This document shows positions 23,326 through 36,823 of a stretch of 64,000 bases of DNA, piece after piece; position 1 is the stretch's first letter; each line of letters begins with the position of its first letter. The stretch covers positions 3,162,001 through 3,226,000 of the forward strand of contig CM074695.1 in the NCBI GenBank assembly GCA_037367355.1, read 5' to 3'. The stretch comes from Neoscytalidium dimidiatum. Its lineage: Eukaryota; Ascomycota; Dothideomycetes; Botryosphaeriales; Botryosphaeriaceae. The translations under genes and the position numbers were made by a program. Below the pieces are notes generated by a model. The model was not told the DNA's origin and made no database searches. It saw only the letters and a program-made list of their open reading frames with translations.

Positions 23326-26300
23326 GTGCCACGCTTCTTTCTGCTCCTGAAAGTTTTTCTCAGTTCTGGTGGGCACGGTTTGGATTTGATGGGTGGTGAT
23401 TGACGGCGTGCAAGGCGGTGGGATTTCGGGGAAGTCTCAAGGGAATGCTTTGACACATTCAACATAGCTTGCAGGTTGCTAACTATCGTAGCCTCTATTG
23501 CTAGTAGGTTCAAAATTGGAGACGATGGGATTCTCGACTACGACTTCTCTGGTTGTATGAACGACTTCGTGATATGTCTTCTCAGAATTCCGCTAGCCGA
23601 CACTTGGCTGTCAACGGTGCATCGCTTCCTCGTCAATCTCTGACACTACATCTTCAAGACATCTTTGTGTTTTTGCGATTGAACAGACGCGATCTCTAAA
23701 GACCGCTTGACCGGGCGCGGCACTGGCCTGGACCGTGATTGAAGGTCCGAGTGGGGAATGTAAAGGCAATCATCTATCCGACTGATTTTCTTTCTTTGAC
23801 TTAGCCCTCTCATACGTATCCAGGCCATTCCAACGCGCTGCGCTGACATAAAGAACCAGAAACGAAGCCGACGAAGCCGCCGAAACCACAGTCCACACTT
23901 CCGCGCAGACTGCCTGCTGCCCGAGCATCCACGAGCGCCATCCTTCGCAGCCCTTTCTCTTCCTGTTCCCCTACCGTGGCCGCAGACAGACAGAGTGGCG
24001 TACATCAAAGATGCTCAGAGAGAAGAAAAAAAAAAAAGATAGAGAGAGAGAGAGAGAAGGCGCAGTTTTGCCCAGCGCAATCGCTCGCCAGCTGACCATT
24101 ACTCGCTCCATCCAACGTTGCGCGTGAGATCCCTACCGCCATGCGGCATCGATGCTTCAAGGGACTGATGGCTGGACGGATACACGGATGGACGGACGAA
24201 CTCGGCTACGTCTCGTTTGCCCGTTAAGCGGCCCCGCCAAGCCGCGGAGGTGAAAGAATGCAGGGATAGATACGCTGACTGCGTGGGACGAGATCTTTTG
24301 GGTGGGGCGTTCCGACTGAGCTCGATGCCAGGAAAGGCCGTGTGGGGGGGGAGGAGGATGGTGGGCACGGGTTTTCCGAAAGATGGTAGATTGCGGGAGG
24401 TCTCTGCTGCGGCGGGTTGGTTCGAGAATTTCGCAGGGAGGAGAGGGATGAGAGGATAGACTAGGGGGATGGCGAGACGTGGGGGTGGGGATTCATTACT
24501 TCGAGGGAACGGAAAAGCGTGAGGGGTGTTTGGGAGGGTTGGAAATGGGAAGGTCATACTCGGGGTTCGACGGGCGGATTCACTGACTAATTTGCTAGCT
24601 CACGGAGTACAGGTATTTGGACGTAGATGAACAATGATAGGCTTTGGGGTATTAACAAGGGAAAGCTACCGAACGAGAACGATCAAAGCGAGGACTGAAG
24701 ATTTCTGAAGCCCTGACTCGAAGGCATGGATAGGAAGTTCGAGTTGGAGACGGATATCACGTATTCTCGTAGGGGGCTTGAGTCAAGAATGTTTGCCACT
24801 GGTGATCAGAATTGCTGAATCTGAAACTGAGAACAGGCTACCTAGCACTCGAGCTTCTCTTCTTACGTTTGACCATTACTCTAAGAAAAGCTCTCTGCAC
24901 CCTTGAATCCGAGTGTGAGATAAAAGAAAAATACGGATACTGGGCGCATTAGGAATAAACTGGGTCACGAGAGCTAAATAGAGAAGTATGCTGGTTGATT
25001 CGACCAGATTCTTACCTCTTGCATGTCAATAAATGGTAAAATATCAGAATTATTTTCAACCCTGCTCAACGAGTGTAGAGGATATTGTAGATAATCGCCG
25101 ATGTCTAAAACCTACATTCCACTTAGACAAGGTCAGCTCCGTCAATGCAATGCATGACCATCCCTGGCGGCATTTCTGTTCGGGCTGCAAACTCTTCAGA
25201 GGAACGAAAAAGAAAAAGGAAAAAAAAGCATCACTCCGCCCAGGGTAGCATGGCCGGTACCTTCCGTCGGCGTGTTTGACACTTCCCATATATTTCGGAG
25301 GCCGGTCCGAGGCTGCGAGATCCCGTGGGCTATCGGAACATGTGTCTCTCTCACTGGCGACGGCATGTTCCTTGGGCAGTGGTGATGCGCAGCGGAAGTG
25401 GAGCGGCGAGCCGAAGGCTGGGCGTTGACGCGCGCAAAGAACTGGTTCATGCAGTTGCATATGCAATGCATGTTTCACAGGTAGAGAGACCAGAGTGGAG
25501 GGCACGGTGAGGGAAGGTAAATTGAAGGAAGGTGATCGGTGGGTCTCCCGTGCGGCGGTACGGCTCGTGAAGCCGAACCGGGTACGTAAACGCAGCCGTG
25601 CGCTAGCCGAATATGGAAATGCGACATGAGTAGGTGAGTGATCACTGTGTCGTGGGTGGTGAGCATTCGGGTACTGAATGGGGTGAAGAAAGCGCCGGTG
25701 ACTGAAACAGCCCGTCTGCGTGTGCGTCTCACGCCGTTCATGCTGACCGGTATGAAGACCGAGCGCTCGCGCAATGCCGGAAAGCGAAGGGGAAGAGGAC
25801 AGAGAGGAGGGGAAGCAGCAAAGCTACGGCCATCCTGGCTGGACTCTACATCGCTTTGTTCGCCAAATGGTGCCGTGATAGTCAAAGCATCTCTTCTCCA
25901 CCTTCCTGAACCCGCTCCATCCGCAAACGTCACTAATCACACTTCAGTCCTTGACAAACATCCCCTCGCTCCTCCCAACCTTCCCCACCTCCACCACAAG
26001 CGAGAACACCTTCTGCAGTCGTGCATATCCCGGATCGATCGGCCGAGAACTGTCGGCCTTTCCGTCCGGCTCTTTCGCCACCGCAATGCAGAGAAGCAGA
26101 ACCTAGGCGTTACGTCAATGTATGAGCCGTGCTATAACGCAGGTACCCCTTCCTCGAACTTTAAGCTTAAAAACACATCTCGACAATGCAGGCACAACCC
26201 ACGTAGACCTTAGTAGGCGGCCGTTTAAGGTTAGGCTAAAAGCGCAGGCAGGCGGCAGAGAGGGGTCAGTGAGAACGCCACCATTGCGGGCGGCAAAAGG

Positions 26301-28092
26301 AAGGGAGGGACCTCTGGTACGGCTCCGCAGCCTTTCCGAGATGCGGAACGGGCCTTGGACACGACGAGGTACGTGATGTGCTGTAGGCACGATATTTCTC
26401 ATGGGATCGCTGCTGACTACGTTTACCCGCGCACTTCTTTAGAAACCGTTGGTTTACCAAAGGAATCGCCAAGCCGTTCTCGAACGGCCGCATTTTTGAT
26501 GGCAAAGAATAGAAACCAAATCGATTCGTGATTCTTTTCACATCGACGAGGCTGGTGTGCCTCCTATGCCGTTTTCTCCCGCGGTACATCGCGGACTGAG
26601 CTACTAAGAAGGATTGCCAACGCAGCTACTCCGTACCCCTTCGTTTCAGCCACAACCCTGTAGCAGCCTTCCGACACAGCGTCCTTGCCCGAAAGGAAAA
26701 GCCGCAAAATGCCGGATATGGCTCGCTAATACTCATACTTATCGGAATGCCATGCATAAGAGTTTAAAGCATCCGACAGAGAACTGGAAGCGTCGTCGAT
26801 CCCGGAGATAGGCTGATTGGTAGATTCGATCTGCTTGATGGATCCCGCTCCTGCAGTTACCGTGACGGTCTTAGCTGATTCCCCGATGGCAAGGACGAAA
26901 CCTGTGTGCATGCAGGTAGGTCGCGCGATCGTTAGACCTGGTAGGCGATTATGCGAGGAGATTCGAGAAGAGCGGATCGTCCCCAGCCCATACGTGAGGG
27001 CCAGCAAAAGAGGGAGTTCAAGGTTCGTGCAGTGAAGGCGGAGAAATGCGCACCCCTTAAACGTTTGAAAGGGAACCGGGTATCAATGCTGATATTTGAG
27101 GCTGTACACAATATTACACAATGGGCTATGCTACCCGCGAGCGAGCAAATGAACCAGGAGGAAAAAAAAAAAATTACAGAGATGCGGAGGTTACCCACGA
27201 TTTGTTTTTCAATGTAAAGGAAATTTTTTGTCCAGTAAGAAAGAGAAGAATGGAGTTAAGTTTTGCTTGATAGAGGAGAAAGACCTTTTTTTGCTCCCCT
27301 CCCTCCGTTTCTATTCCTCCCTCCAAAGATGAAGAAATTCGGGGACTTATCCCGGCCAAAACCTACCGCATGCCAATAGAGAAGAGACAATGGGGACTAG
27401 AAATTTGTTCAACAGCAAGCCACCCAATCAGCGCTCGTCCGCCCAGCAAAACCCCACCCCGAGCGCCCTCCACGAAGAAAAGATACTAATGCATGCGCTC
27501 GAAATCTCAAGTAAAAGGCAAACAGACAGAAAATCATTGCCCCTCCAGAAGCCATGAAATGTGCCCAAAGAGAAAGCATGTCTGCTTTGAAGTCCGCAAT
27601 ACAGGATATAAGGAAATAGCAGAGGTCGATGACCCTTCCATGAGGCAAACCCTCAGAAGGTAGAGAGGTATGGTAAAGATGGAGCGTGAAGCACGAGAAT
27701 AGAACTAACAGGATGGAAAGAAGAGAAGCCAAGGAAAAACATAACGTGCATGCCGCGCCATAAGGTCGTAACCAACGGATGGGAAACCAAACCTACTCAA
27801 TCGTATCCTCCCAGCAAAGCGATAAATCAAAAGGGGGAAAGGAACTGCCGCTTGTGCAAGTTCCAAAAGAAATAACCACTTGCACGGCCGCCCAGTAGCT
27901 CGTACAAGAGAAAATGGGGGAATCGGCGAGTAAAGCAGTAGTAGAGCCGTCCCAAGTTGCTTTGGCGATCTCCCTGATTAGTACTGAGATCTCACTAATC
28001 TCGATCGTCTATGCCAATACAAACGCTGTTGACGTCCTGGATGGTTCCACGTCGCGAATCTCAATGGGCTACTAAAAAGTGGCAACTACGAG
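23326..28092. other. Long gene-poor stretch between Argonaute and the Sec7 gene
   Basis: 4.8 kb without a supportable gene. It includes the Argonaute 3' flank, a GA-dinucleotide microsatellite at about 24040-24058, and AT-richer sequence at 24560-25030 and 26900-27400. Open frames reach 191 codons (25638-26213) but overlap on both strands, show no domain and have no convincing exon partners. The last 900 bp are probably the 3' UTR side of the reverse-strand Sec7 gene. Confidence 0.5.
24036..24058. repeat. A tract and (GA)n microsatellite
   Basis: An A-rich run is followed by consecutive GA dinucleotides. It is a simple-sequence repeat in noncoding DNA. Confidence 0.85.
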
Positions 28093-31000
28093 TTAGTTCT
28101 CAGGGGCGTCAAAAGCACGGAGCAGACGGCCAACGGATTGGGGAAGGGCAGGGTCGGACATGTCATCTTCGTTCTTGTCCGCTCCGCCAGCTTCCTGTTC
28201 CTCTTCCTTCTTAGCCGCCTCCTCGGCTTTGAGCCGCTCCTCGCGCTCTTTGTAGATCTTATCCCTAGTCTCGTTGGCGTAGTTGAGTGCGTCAATGTAA
28301 GTCTTGAACTTGACCAGTTCGCGCAGAAGGTAGGCTGACTTCTTCTCAAAGTTGGCCATGGCTTTTGCAGCGTTCGGATGACGTGGGGAATACTGCAGGA
28401 GTCAGTAAAGAGCCAATCCGAAAGAGAAAGATGGTAAACCTACAGCAATCATCATCGGAGCCCTCAATTCTTGATGCCTCTGCAACTCATCCTCGACATT
28501 CTTGACATACGCCGACAGAGCCTTGTGTTGATCGACTTCCATAAGATTGCTAGCCATCATGCTCTGTGCCGGTGGTGTCCAGTCAGAAAGCACGACTTTG
28601 TCACCAGGGAGGCGTGGCTTGATAGTTCCGTGGTCCATGGAGCTGCGAATGGAGCTTTGAATGCTTGGGCGAGGCATGCCCACATTGCTTGTTGTGGGCG
28701 AGCTCTCAGGTCTACCGATGAGCGCAGGGTTGATTACACTATCGCTCCAACCGTATTCAATGTTGCTGACGCCGCCCACAAGCGGCTCCTTGGAAAGTCG
28801 GGCGGACCAGTAGTTTGCGGTCTGTACATACTCTTTTACAATATCAGTAGTACCAGCCTGGAACAGATGCACCGCACCCGTGGGCAATGAAAGTGCAAAG
28901 ACGTGCGGTCTGGTCTTGGAATAGCCAGGAGGCGGAAGGGAGCTGGCAATAGTCTGGCGAAGCAAGAAGGAATGGAGCTGTTCGGCATTGTCAGTCCAGT
29001 TCCCACCTCCGACAACTCCACCGGTAGACGGCCTGCGCTTCGCCTTAGACTTGATCGACTTGGTGTTTGTGTTGAAAGTGAAAATCTTCATGTAGCCCTT
29101 CTCGATGACTGCGAAGACCTCATTCCAATTGCGATCCTTGTACTTCTTGTCCATAGCCTCAAGGTGGTGCTTGTGCTTCAAGATGCCCTCCTTCGCCCAC
29201 GGCGGGCCGTGCAGCTCGAGCGACTCGTCCTCAAGCAGTGGAGCGGTACGACCGAATTCCTCGTAACTGGCAATGGTGTGGTTCTCCTCGTTGCCCTCGC
29301 GAATAATAGCTTGGCTGAGAGCATTGGCGAAACCTATGGATTGCTGATAATCAGGAGCAGCAAAATGAGATCCTAAAGAATCCACAGACATGGATGTCCC
29401 CGTCTTTCCGATAGAGTAGCTGCTCCATTTACTTGAGCCCGCCGGGCTGAAAACAGACTGATCATCCAAGCTCGTCCGACTGGAGCCGATGGTAGAGTTT
29501 GGATACAGCTTCGGCCTTGAACGTGTCTTCGAGTTCCAGCGGGAAGTTGCCGAGCGGAAGTCATTGTGGCGTCCACGGTAGCTGGTCGTGTCTGAAGGAG
29601 CCTTGCTGAGAACTGACGGAGTGCGCCTCAGTACACCGCCAACCGAAAGGTTGTTTGATGACTGAGCCGGAGCAGGTTCAACACCGTGAAGAGGAAGCTT
29701 CGAGTTCTTGATGGAATTGTAAAATTCCTTCAGTACGATCTCAACCTGGAACTCCCAAGCCTTCATGGATCCTTCAAACGGAGCCTTGACTAGGACAGTG
29801 CATGAATCTCCAGTTCCAGAATCGGGGTTAGTGGGGCATCCATCAGAGTCCGTGCGGAGACCTATGGCTGGCCTAATGGATAGACGATTCTTCGAGCGCT
29901 TGGTGTTGAGATCCATAGACGGCCTCTCACCGTTATCGAAAGTCGGCGAAATGGGCGTGTTTGGATCATCCATCGGTGTGGCGCTGCGGGAGTGAGTATT
30001 CTGCGCATTCTCATTGGCTTCCTCCATCTCAGCCTCAACAACCCGTCGGATAGTAGGCAGTGTATTTTTGACGAATTGACCACGAGTCATCTTCGACTCA
30101 ATGTCCGCCATGTGAAGATCAGTGTTCAGAAGCAGAAGTGAGTAGCAAATGGTGTGGACCGCGCCTGCACCGGGGTATTAGAATCAAATGAAATATCAAG
30201 GAGTCGTAAAGTACGCACCTGCTGATTTGAAGCCATGGTTCGGGTTGCATTCGCACCATCTGTTGGCAAATGCATCCAGCACACGGTCAACCTCTTGTGT
30301 TTCTCCTTTCAAAACAAGCCTGTTACACAAATCTCTCATCGCAAGCAGGATGCTGAAACCGGTCCATTCATAGATTTCCATGTAAGCCTTGCGGCAACGC
30401 GCGCTGACTGCAGTCTTCTCGCCAAGCCATGCTGCCGCTCTGCCCTTGGAAACGAAGCTTTCGTCCCCGTCGTAAATCTGCTGCGCCTTCTCGCGATCTT
30501 CCTCGGTTGGCACGTCGCTGACAGCAGCGGGCGCCGTGCGCTCAACCTCTACGGAAGTCCTAACATCGCCACCCTCTACCTGCACGATAGGGAGGCTCGA
30601 GGCTGACTGATAGGCGTCGCTAGGAGTGATAGGTGAGTGATCGGCAGGGGACTGTACGGTCCGTAGCGAGGACTTGGCACCCTCCAGGGGTAAGGAGAGA
30701 GATGCTGGTTCGTCGAGTTTCTCTTCTGATGATGTTGGTTCAAGCCAAACTCGGCTGTTCTTGCCATTGACGTCATTTCCATTGGTCTCCTTTTTGGACG
30801 GCGTCGTAACGACCCAACCTTCCTCTTCCGCTTCATTGCTGTCCGGAAATGTTGATGACCTTTGTGCAGTTGAGTAATCCTGTTGCGGCTCGGTTCTCTT
30901 CTCACCAACGTTGGCCTTTTGCCGTGGACCAACGCTTTCTTTCCCGGAGGATGTGTGTTGGGCGGTGGAGGAGGTGGGGCTGGTCGCGGGCCTTCTGGAC

Positions 31001-33039
31001 TGCTCGGGCGCGTACATCGCTTGGTTCTTTCCGGGGGTTGCGAGGCTGCTGTTTTTATCCTCGTGCTCACTGCTGTCGGCGAGGAACGATGCGTCGTCGT
31101 TTGCTCTACTACCCGAGACCCCTTTTGCTCGCTTGACCTTGAGCTTATACTTCGGGCTGTCCTGTGTGCCGTTGTGCAGGTTTTGAAGCCCCTCGACAGC
31201 AGGTGGCACACTGTCATCTGTTCCACGGGATCCCGGCTTAACGGCTCGGATTGTCGCATCCTTGTGGGGCGTGTAATCCGGTGAAAATCCGCCAGGGTGA
31301 TCGTGGCCGTCGTCAACGGGGCTCTGCTGTTCCTTCGTGTCGTAGTACGTCTCGCGCGGAGTTGCAGCCGGCTGATCGCCCAGATAATCCTTCATTGCAT
31401 TGCGCAAGCTGTTGGATGACGGGCTAGGCAAGACTGAACTTCCAATGTCGGCGGCACGTTGGACTTGCAATGGCATCGGCGGTGGTGGAGGCTCCTCGGT
31501 GACGGACTTCTTGCGTCGGCGGAAAAAGGAAGAGTTCTTCTTGGTGAGCGTCCGCGGTGGCTGTGGTTCCGCTGCGTTCACCTTTTGCGTGGAGATTATC
31601 GAGCCGGACCGGACCGTGCCCTTGCCGTTTTGCGAGTGATTGTTCTGCGCTGGCGTGGTGGACGGGCGCTTCGCCTGTTCAGGAGATCGGGTGTCGAGGG
31701 CAGGTAGTTGTGGCGCTTGGCGGGGTTCCTGGGTCGTCTGACTCCTCCCACCTCCAAACACGCGGCTGAAGAATCCTCGACGCTCCTTGGGCGGTTCTTT
31801 GCTTTGTGGCGTCGACGGTTTGCTCGCTGTTGTATCTGCAAACGCAGGGATTGGCGGGAGTTCTCGAATATTGACGGCGTTGACGAATTCAGTGGCCTGG
31901 GCTCGGATGCTCGCGTCTGGACCCCGTGCCTTGCCATTCCACGGCCCCTTGCTTGAGGACGAACGAATACTGTTTCGCCTTGACGACGGTGCCGGAACAG
32001 CGGGAACATGGACTGGCAACGACCCGAACGGCGACTGCTGCGGCGCGTAGTCGTAACCCGGCGCTGACGCTGGGGGATCTCCATACCTCCGCATGCCTGT
32101 CGGAATCGTGGGCGTGGGCGCGGCATCATAAGCCGCATACTCGAACACGCTCGGCCTCCCTCTGTTCAGGATGGATTCATACGCAGTGGTAGGCGACATG
32201 TCGTCACTGTGGAAAGCGCGATGGTCGTAACTGTTGTCAAAACTCGACGAGCGATTCGTGCGCCGCGAGCCGGGAGGAATAATCTGGGTGCTGTAGCCGT
32301 AATCCATGCTTGAGGCAGAGCTGCCTTTGCTTCCCTTCCTGCCTGCTCCTCTCGAATGCTGCGCAACGCTGCCCTCGCCGTACAACGGTTTCCGCTGCGT
32401 GTCCGAGCTCATCCTTGCCGAAGCGTAGCCCCTTGACCCTATGTTCTCCATCCTGTCCAAGTCAGAACGAAAGTTGTTTGTGCTGTTGCTGCGGCGGCCG
32501 CGGGAGTGGTGGCTCGAGTAGCGACTGGAGGAATCGTCGTGGACTTCGTAGTCGGAGGCCAGCGAGGAGGAGTGGTTGTGATGGGGGCTGCGGAAGAGCG
32601 GCGGCGGGGAGAAGCGCGTCACGGTAGACTGGTAGGGCTCGTCGTCGTCCTGAAAGCTGTTGTACATGCCGCCAAAGTGCGAAGGGAAGGTCGCGCCGCC
32701 GTTGGCGAGGCTGTCCAGCGAGAGCAGCATGTTGTCGACGACGGACTCGCGCGTCACGTCCCTGAAGTGCAGGTCGTGCGAGTCCCGCGACATGACGGAC
32801 AGCTCGGTGGCTCCGCTTCGTCTTTTGTCTACGGGCGTCTCATCCTCGAAGAAGGTGGTCTCGTTCTGGGCGGACTGGGTGTCCAGGGCACGCATTGGAG
32901 CCTTGCCCTTGTGCTGGGTGGGCGTGCGCGGCGGCGATTCGTCGCGCATAGCTCCCTGGCTGACAGCAGACCTGGGCATGTCTGCGTTCGGGGAATGGTT
33001 CGAAGCTTGTGGCGGGAGGTATGGGTCGCGAGCTTCCAT
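28093..33039 (-). CDS. Sec7-PH domain ARF guanine-nucleotide exchange factor (Syt1/Yel1-like)
   Basis: An exchange factor that activates ARF GTPases on membranes. Exons in transcription order: 33039-30219, 30164-28444, 28392-28093, giving 1613 residues. The first 830 residues are Ser/Pro/Arg-rich and probably disordered and phosphorylated. The Sec7 domain covers about 840-1010 (GRAAAWLGE; LKGETQEVDRVLDAFANRWC, whose Glu in GET is the expected catalytic finger; AVHTICYSLLLLNTDLHM). A PH domain lies at about 1258-1397 (WAKEGILKHKHH to NYWSARLSKEP). The C-terminus is a charged coiled coil (FEKKSAYLLRELVKFKTYI). Intron 1 falls inside the Sec7 domain and is required to join GFKSAG to AVHTICY. Resemblance to yeast Syt1 is by domain order; I do not assign a symbol. 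Confidence 0.92.
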
Positions 33040-36000
33040 AGCGCAGCCTCATGGGCGTCGCGCAAAAGGGTCTGGCGGCGTGCGCGCAGAGGACTCCGTG
33101 CCGGCAGCGGCCAATGGGCTGGAGAATGGGCGCGGGAAATTGCAGTCGGCTTGGGGCTGCTGGTAGCGATGCCGTGTAACTGACTTTGCGCGGGAGCTGC
33201 GGTGGACCTTGGTGCCCCTGGAGCGCGATCGGCCTGGAGGAGGAGCACTGGCCAGGCGGTGGGCGAGCGTCAGCAACCGGCGGCGAGCTGGGAGACCATG
33301 CCTCTCGTGGGCCTTGGGCGGCGTGGTGTAGCAGGCTGCGGGGCTAGTAGCACGGTGGTTTGGGAAGTGTGCCCCTGGATGATGGATGGAGCGCCAGACG
33401 AAAACTAGCAGGGCTGGCAGGCGCCACGAGTCCGCGACAAAGCAGACGCCGGCCGCGGCGCGCGCAATTAAGGACAGGCGCGGCTATAGCAGGGCCTGCC
33501 GCCCCGGCCCTGGACGCTGCATTGGATGCTGCATGCTGCACGCTGCACGCTGCACGCTGCACGCTGCACGCTGCACGCATGTCTGTGGGCGATGCTCGCT
33601 CGAAGCGTCTCGTCGCGCATCCCCCTGCAGCGGGCGTGCAGCTCCCGAAAGCCACGGCCAGCTGGGGCGCGTCGATTCGCGGGCTGCGCTGGCGCCGCCT
33701 GTAAGGGACCGCCCTGCTGCGCGCGGCATGCCAGTAAGTAGGCCGCATCGCCAGCTGCCGGCCCACCGCACCTGCGCGCTGCACCGCTCAGCGGCGCCCC
33801 CAGGCGCGAGTGCAGCTGGGAGCTCTCGTGGCTCTCCGCCAGCCCACTCACTCCGGGCCCGCCGCCGATCGCCCGCTAGAGTCTCACGAGTGCAGCTCCA
33901 GCGACCGGGTTGGGCGGGCCCGCTGCTCGCCCTCGCCCTCGCTCTCGCCCTCGCCCATGCCCATTGCGACATCCCCTGCGCGCCCAAGCACGCCGCCCGC
34001 CGCCCGCCATCCCAGCACAACCACGCGCCAATGCCCGTCCCGCTGGGCCGTCGCCGGCAAGCGAGCAGGCGTTCGCGCGCGCGCGGCCTTCATATGACAG
34101 CGCTTCCATCGTTCGTCCTGTCCGCGTCCTTCGCCCCAGCCAAGCACCACCGCGCCCGCGCCCGCGCCCGCCCACGCCCACGCCAATCGAGCCACCGACG
34201 CGCAGCGCCCGCACCGCCGTGCGCCGCCGTGCCGCGGCATGCCGATGTCGATGCTGCCACTGCTGGTCGCACACGCGCCCGCGCTGCCCGTACGCGAGCC
34301 TGCGTCCGCGCTTTGAAACGGCGCTTGGGACGGCCGGCGACCGCTGCCAATTTGATCGTGCAGCGAAACAACATGTGGAACACAAAACACCAACATTCTG
34401 ACTTACAGCTGCTGTCCTGCGGCACCCGACAGCGGGGCGGTCCAGCATCCTCGAACCCTGGCCGCGGCTGCCGCCGTTGAACCTTCTTCGCCCCACGTCT
34501 TGCGGAGACCCTCCAGCACGGACTTTGGCCCTTGCCCGGCTTCATCATCATTGAATTTATCCAGAAGCATACTTTTTCCTCCGCCGCTGCCCCTCCTGCA
34601 ATATTGTACCTGTTCGCCACGATCGAGCTGGGATCTCGCCATCTCGCCGCCCTGGTGCCCTCTCTCGCGACCTGGGAGTCTTCGCGTCAAACAGGCCGAT
34701 CTCCCGCTCTCCCAGGTCTGCCCTCGTCGCCCAACCCTCTTCTTATCTGTCCTCGCCAATAAAGTCTACCCTGCGTGTCCCGAGCAGCAGGGCTGTCTCA
34801 ATACTTAGGCTTATCGTGAACTGACTTTTGCCCTTCCCATTCGTCCCGCGCCCTCCGGCTTGGTGGCCTTCTCCAAAACACTGGCTAGACAGCCGAGACC
34901 CAGTATCCAGAGAAACCGCTTTTGCCCCTTCCTTGCACCGAAAGACATTTTAAACTTTTGCGCCATATCCGCCTCGAGCATCCCTGCAAGCAACGCGAGC
35001 TCAGAGTCAGCCAGCTTCCCCACTCCGTCGACCAGAAGGGCAACCGGCACGCATACAGGGGCTACGAAAACGGCGTGCCTTGAAACTCTTTCGCTCGCTC
35101 TCCCGACGCAGCGGGTTTGAATTGAACGCGGACGCAGCGCCAACTCTTCTCGGTAAACCACCACAGATCTGAATCGGAACCTCGTGGGGGGGTGATGCCG
35201 GTAATGTCTCGCCAGGATCCAGCTCCGCCACTGGCTGGGCGGGAGCTTCGGCTTTGCGCTTGCTGCCCTACGAGCCAGCCCTATGGGGAAAGAGTAAGTG
35301 AAGAAAAAGCAATATAGCTTCTAGACGTCGCTCCGCAGCTGAACCACCTTCACTTCAGTGTTTCAGTATTTCCAATATCATGTCCCCTCCGTCTTTCTCC
35401 GCACTGTTCTCATGACTTTCGATTCTTGGGGGCTGAAGATCATTTGGGCACCCGCAAAGGGTGGGGTCCTGCACATCCATTGACGCCCATCTTGTGAGGC
35501 GAACGTGCGTCGGTATAGAGCAAGCCTCACTTCTCGGGCATGCAAGGGAAATTCAAAGGCGGTCAACAGCAATGTGGCCCAACGGTCCACCTGCTCTTGT
35601 AGGCAGGGAATGCCACGATATTCGGAGAACGACCGTCGTCCGAACAGAGAAGCACTAACGCATACGTAGAAGTAGAATGAATAGAAACGAGGAGGTGCAA
35701 AAGATCGCTAACTATGTAGATCACGCTCGGCGACGTCTTGTGCCAATACCTTACTTAAGTGGCTGAAGACAAAATAGCCCAAACTTAACGTCGCCTCTCC
35801 GTTGTCGCACCGTCCATCTTTCCCCCTCTCGGTCTTGCTTTTGGCTGGAGAAACCAGAGCTTGCCCTTTGTTCGCCCAGTACGCCGCGTTGCCATCATAA
35901 CGTCAGTATAGCGCTTAGACTACCTAGTTGATTGGGCAGCAGAGTCTTAGCGACTGACAAAGAAAGTCTCTGCCGCCCGCGCGCCCTGCAAGGTTGTGGC

Positions 36001-36823
36001 GTGGAAGATGGACGAAGATATGGAACGTGCACCTTCCTACGAGGGTTGATTAGGCTTTCTGGATTCCGAGCACCCGTTGTCGTGCCATAGGCTCATGATC
36101 TTCGTCGCTAGCGCTTGTGGCCTAGCAGGCATCCTCTTCGTTGTTTATTTCGTCATCCCTCTTTCCCGTGCCCGAAGACCACGCATTGACCAGAAAAGGC
36201 CTGGTGTGACCGTTCGAAGGGTGGAGGAGTTTGGACTTACTGGGCACATCAATGTCAAATCGAGTCGGCATAATACATAACAGTGCGGCATAATATTCGA
36301 ACAGACCAGGTAGATCATGACGTGGACTCTCATCGGGATAGAATCGCTCACATTGGTCGGACTGACGTCTCGCTCGACTGCCTTGCGACTGCATGGTGGA
36401 CTCATCTTCTCACGCGAAATCGACCGAAGGATTGCAACTGAGCGTCGGCGTCGAAGCTTACCGCATCACATCTCGTATTCACTTCAATGCAAAAGTGAGA
36501 AATCTGTGTATCTTTGGGTCTCGGAAAGTCTCGAAGAAGTCGGACGATAGCTGCTCCGTGAAGTCAATGTCTCGCGTGGTATCCGGGTAACGGCAGGGGA
36601 AAAGTAATATTCTCAGTTGATCATGAGCGCGAAATTGGCTGACACATTGCAGAAACCTCAGACCTTGCAGGACGCAATCAGAGTATGCATGTTCATGTCA
36701 AAGTTCGCAGGCTATGCAATCTTCTATACCGAAGACGCTCGTCGTACCGTCATCCAAGGAGTATAACCCATGTCCCAAATACCGTTGCCCGTCATATCAC
36801 ACGTGCCCTTGATCCTGTGTTGC
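33040..36823. other. Large intergenic region, very GC-rich in its first 1.5 kb
   Basis: The promoter side of the Sec7 gene is strongly GC-rich (33040-34480), producing several long, mutually overlapping frames (for example 33386-34480) rich in Arg/Pro/Ala/His that I regard as spurious. It holds the heptamer repeat at 33528-33576 and hexameric CTCGCC-type runs near 33925-33960. From 34500 to 36820 the composition is ordinary. An antisense frame at 34811-35164 looks slightly protein-like but matches nothing. No RNA gene or transposon was recognised. Confidence 0.5.
33528..33576. repeat. Tandem heptamer minisatellite GCTGCAY x7
   Basis: Seven head-to-tail copies of GCTGCAC, the first being GCTGCAT, fill 49 bp exactly. 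Because 7 is not a multiple of 3, the array is open in several frames and creates false Leu-His-Ala-Ala-Arg-Cys-Thr-type ORFs. It is noncoding as far as I can tell. Confidence 0.92.

Noticed and set aside
27160..27180. A-run as a possible poly(A)-linked retroelement scar
   Set aside because: No target-site duplication or retroelement protein nearby; simple A tracts are scattered through this window.
33386..34480. 364-codon frame upstream of the Sec7 gene
   Set aside because: Includes the heptamer array, compositionally extreme (Arg/Ala/Pro/His), with equally long antisense frames; no recognisable protein.
34811..35164. 117-codon reverse-strand frame that looks slightly protein-like
   Set aside because: No family recognised, no splice partners, opposite-strand frames of similar length; insufficient support.
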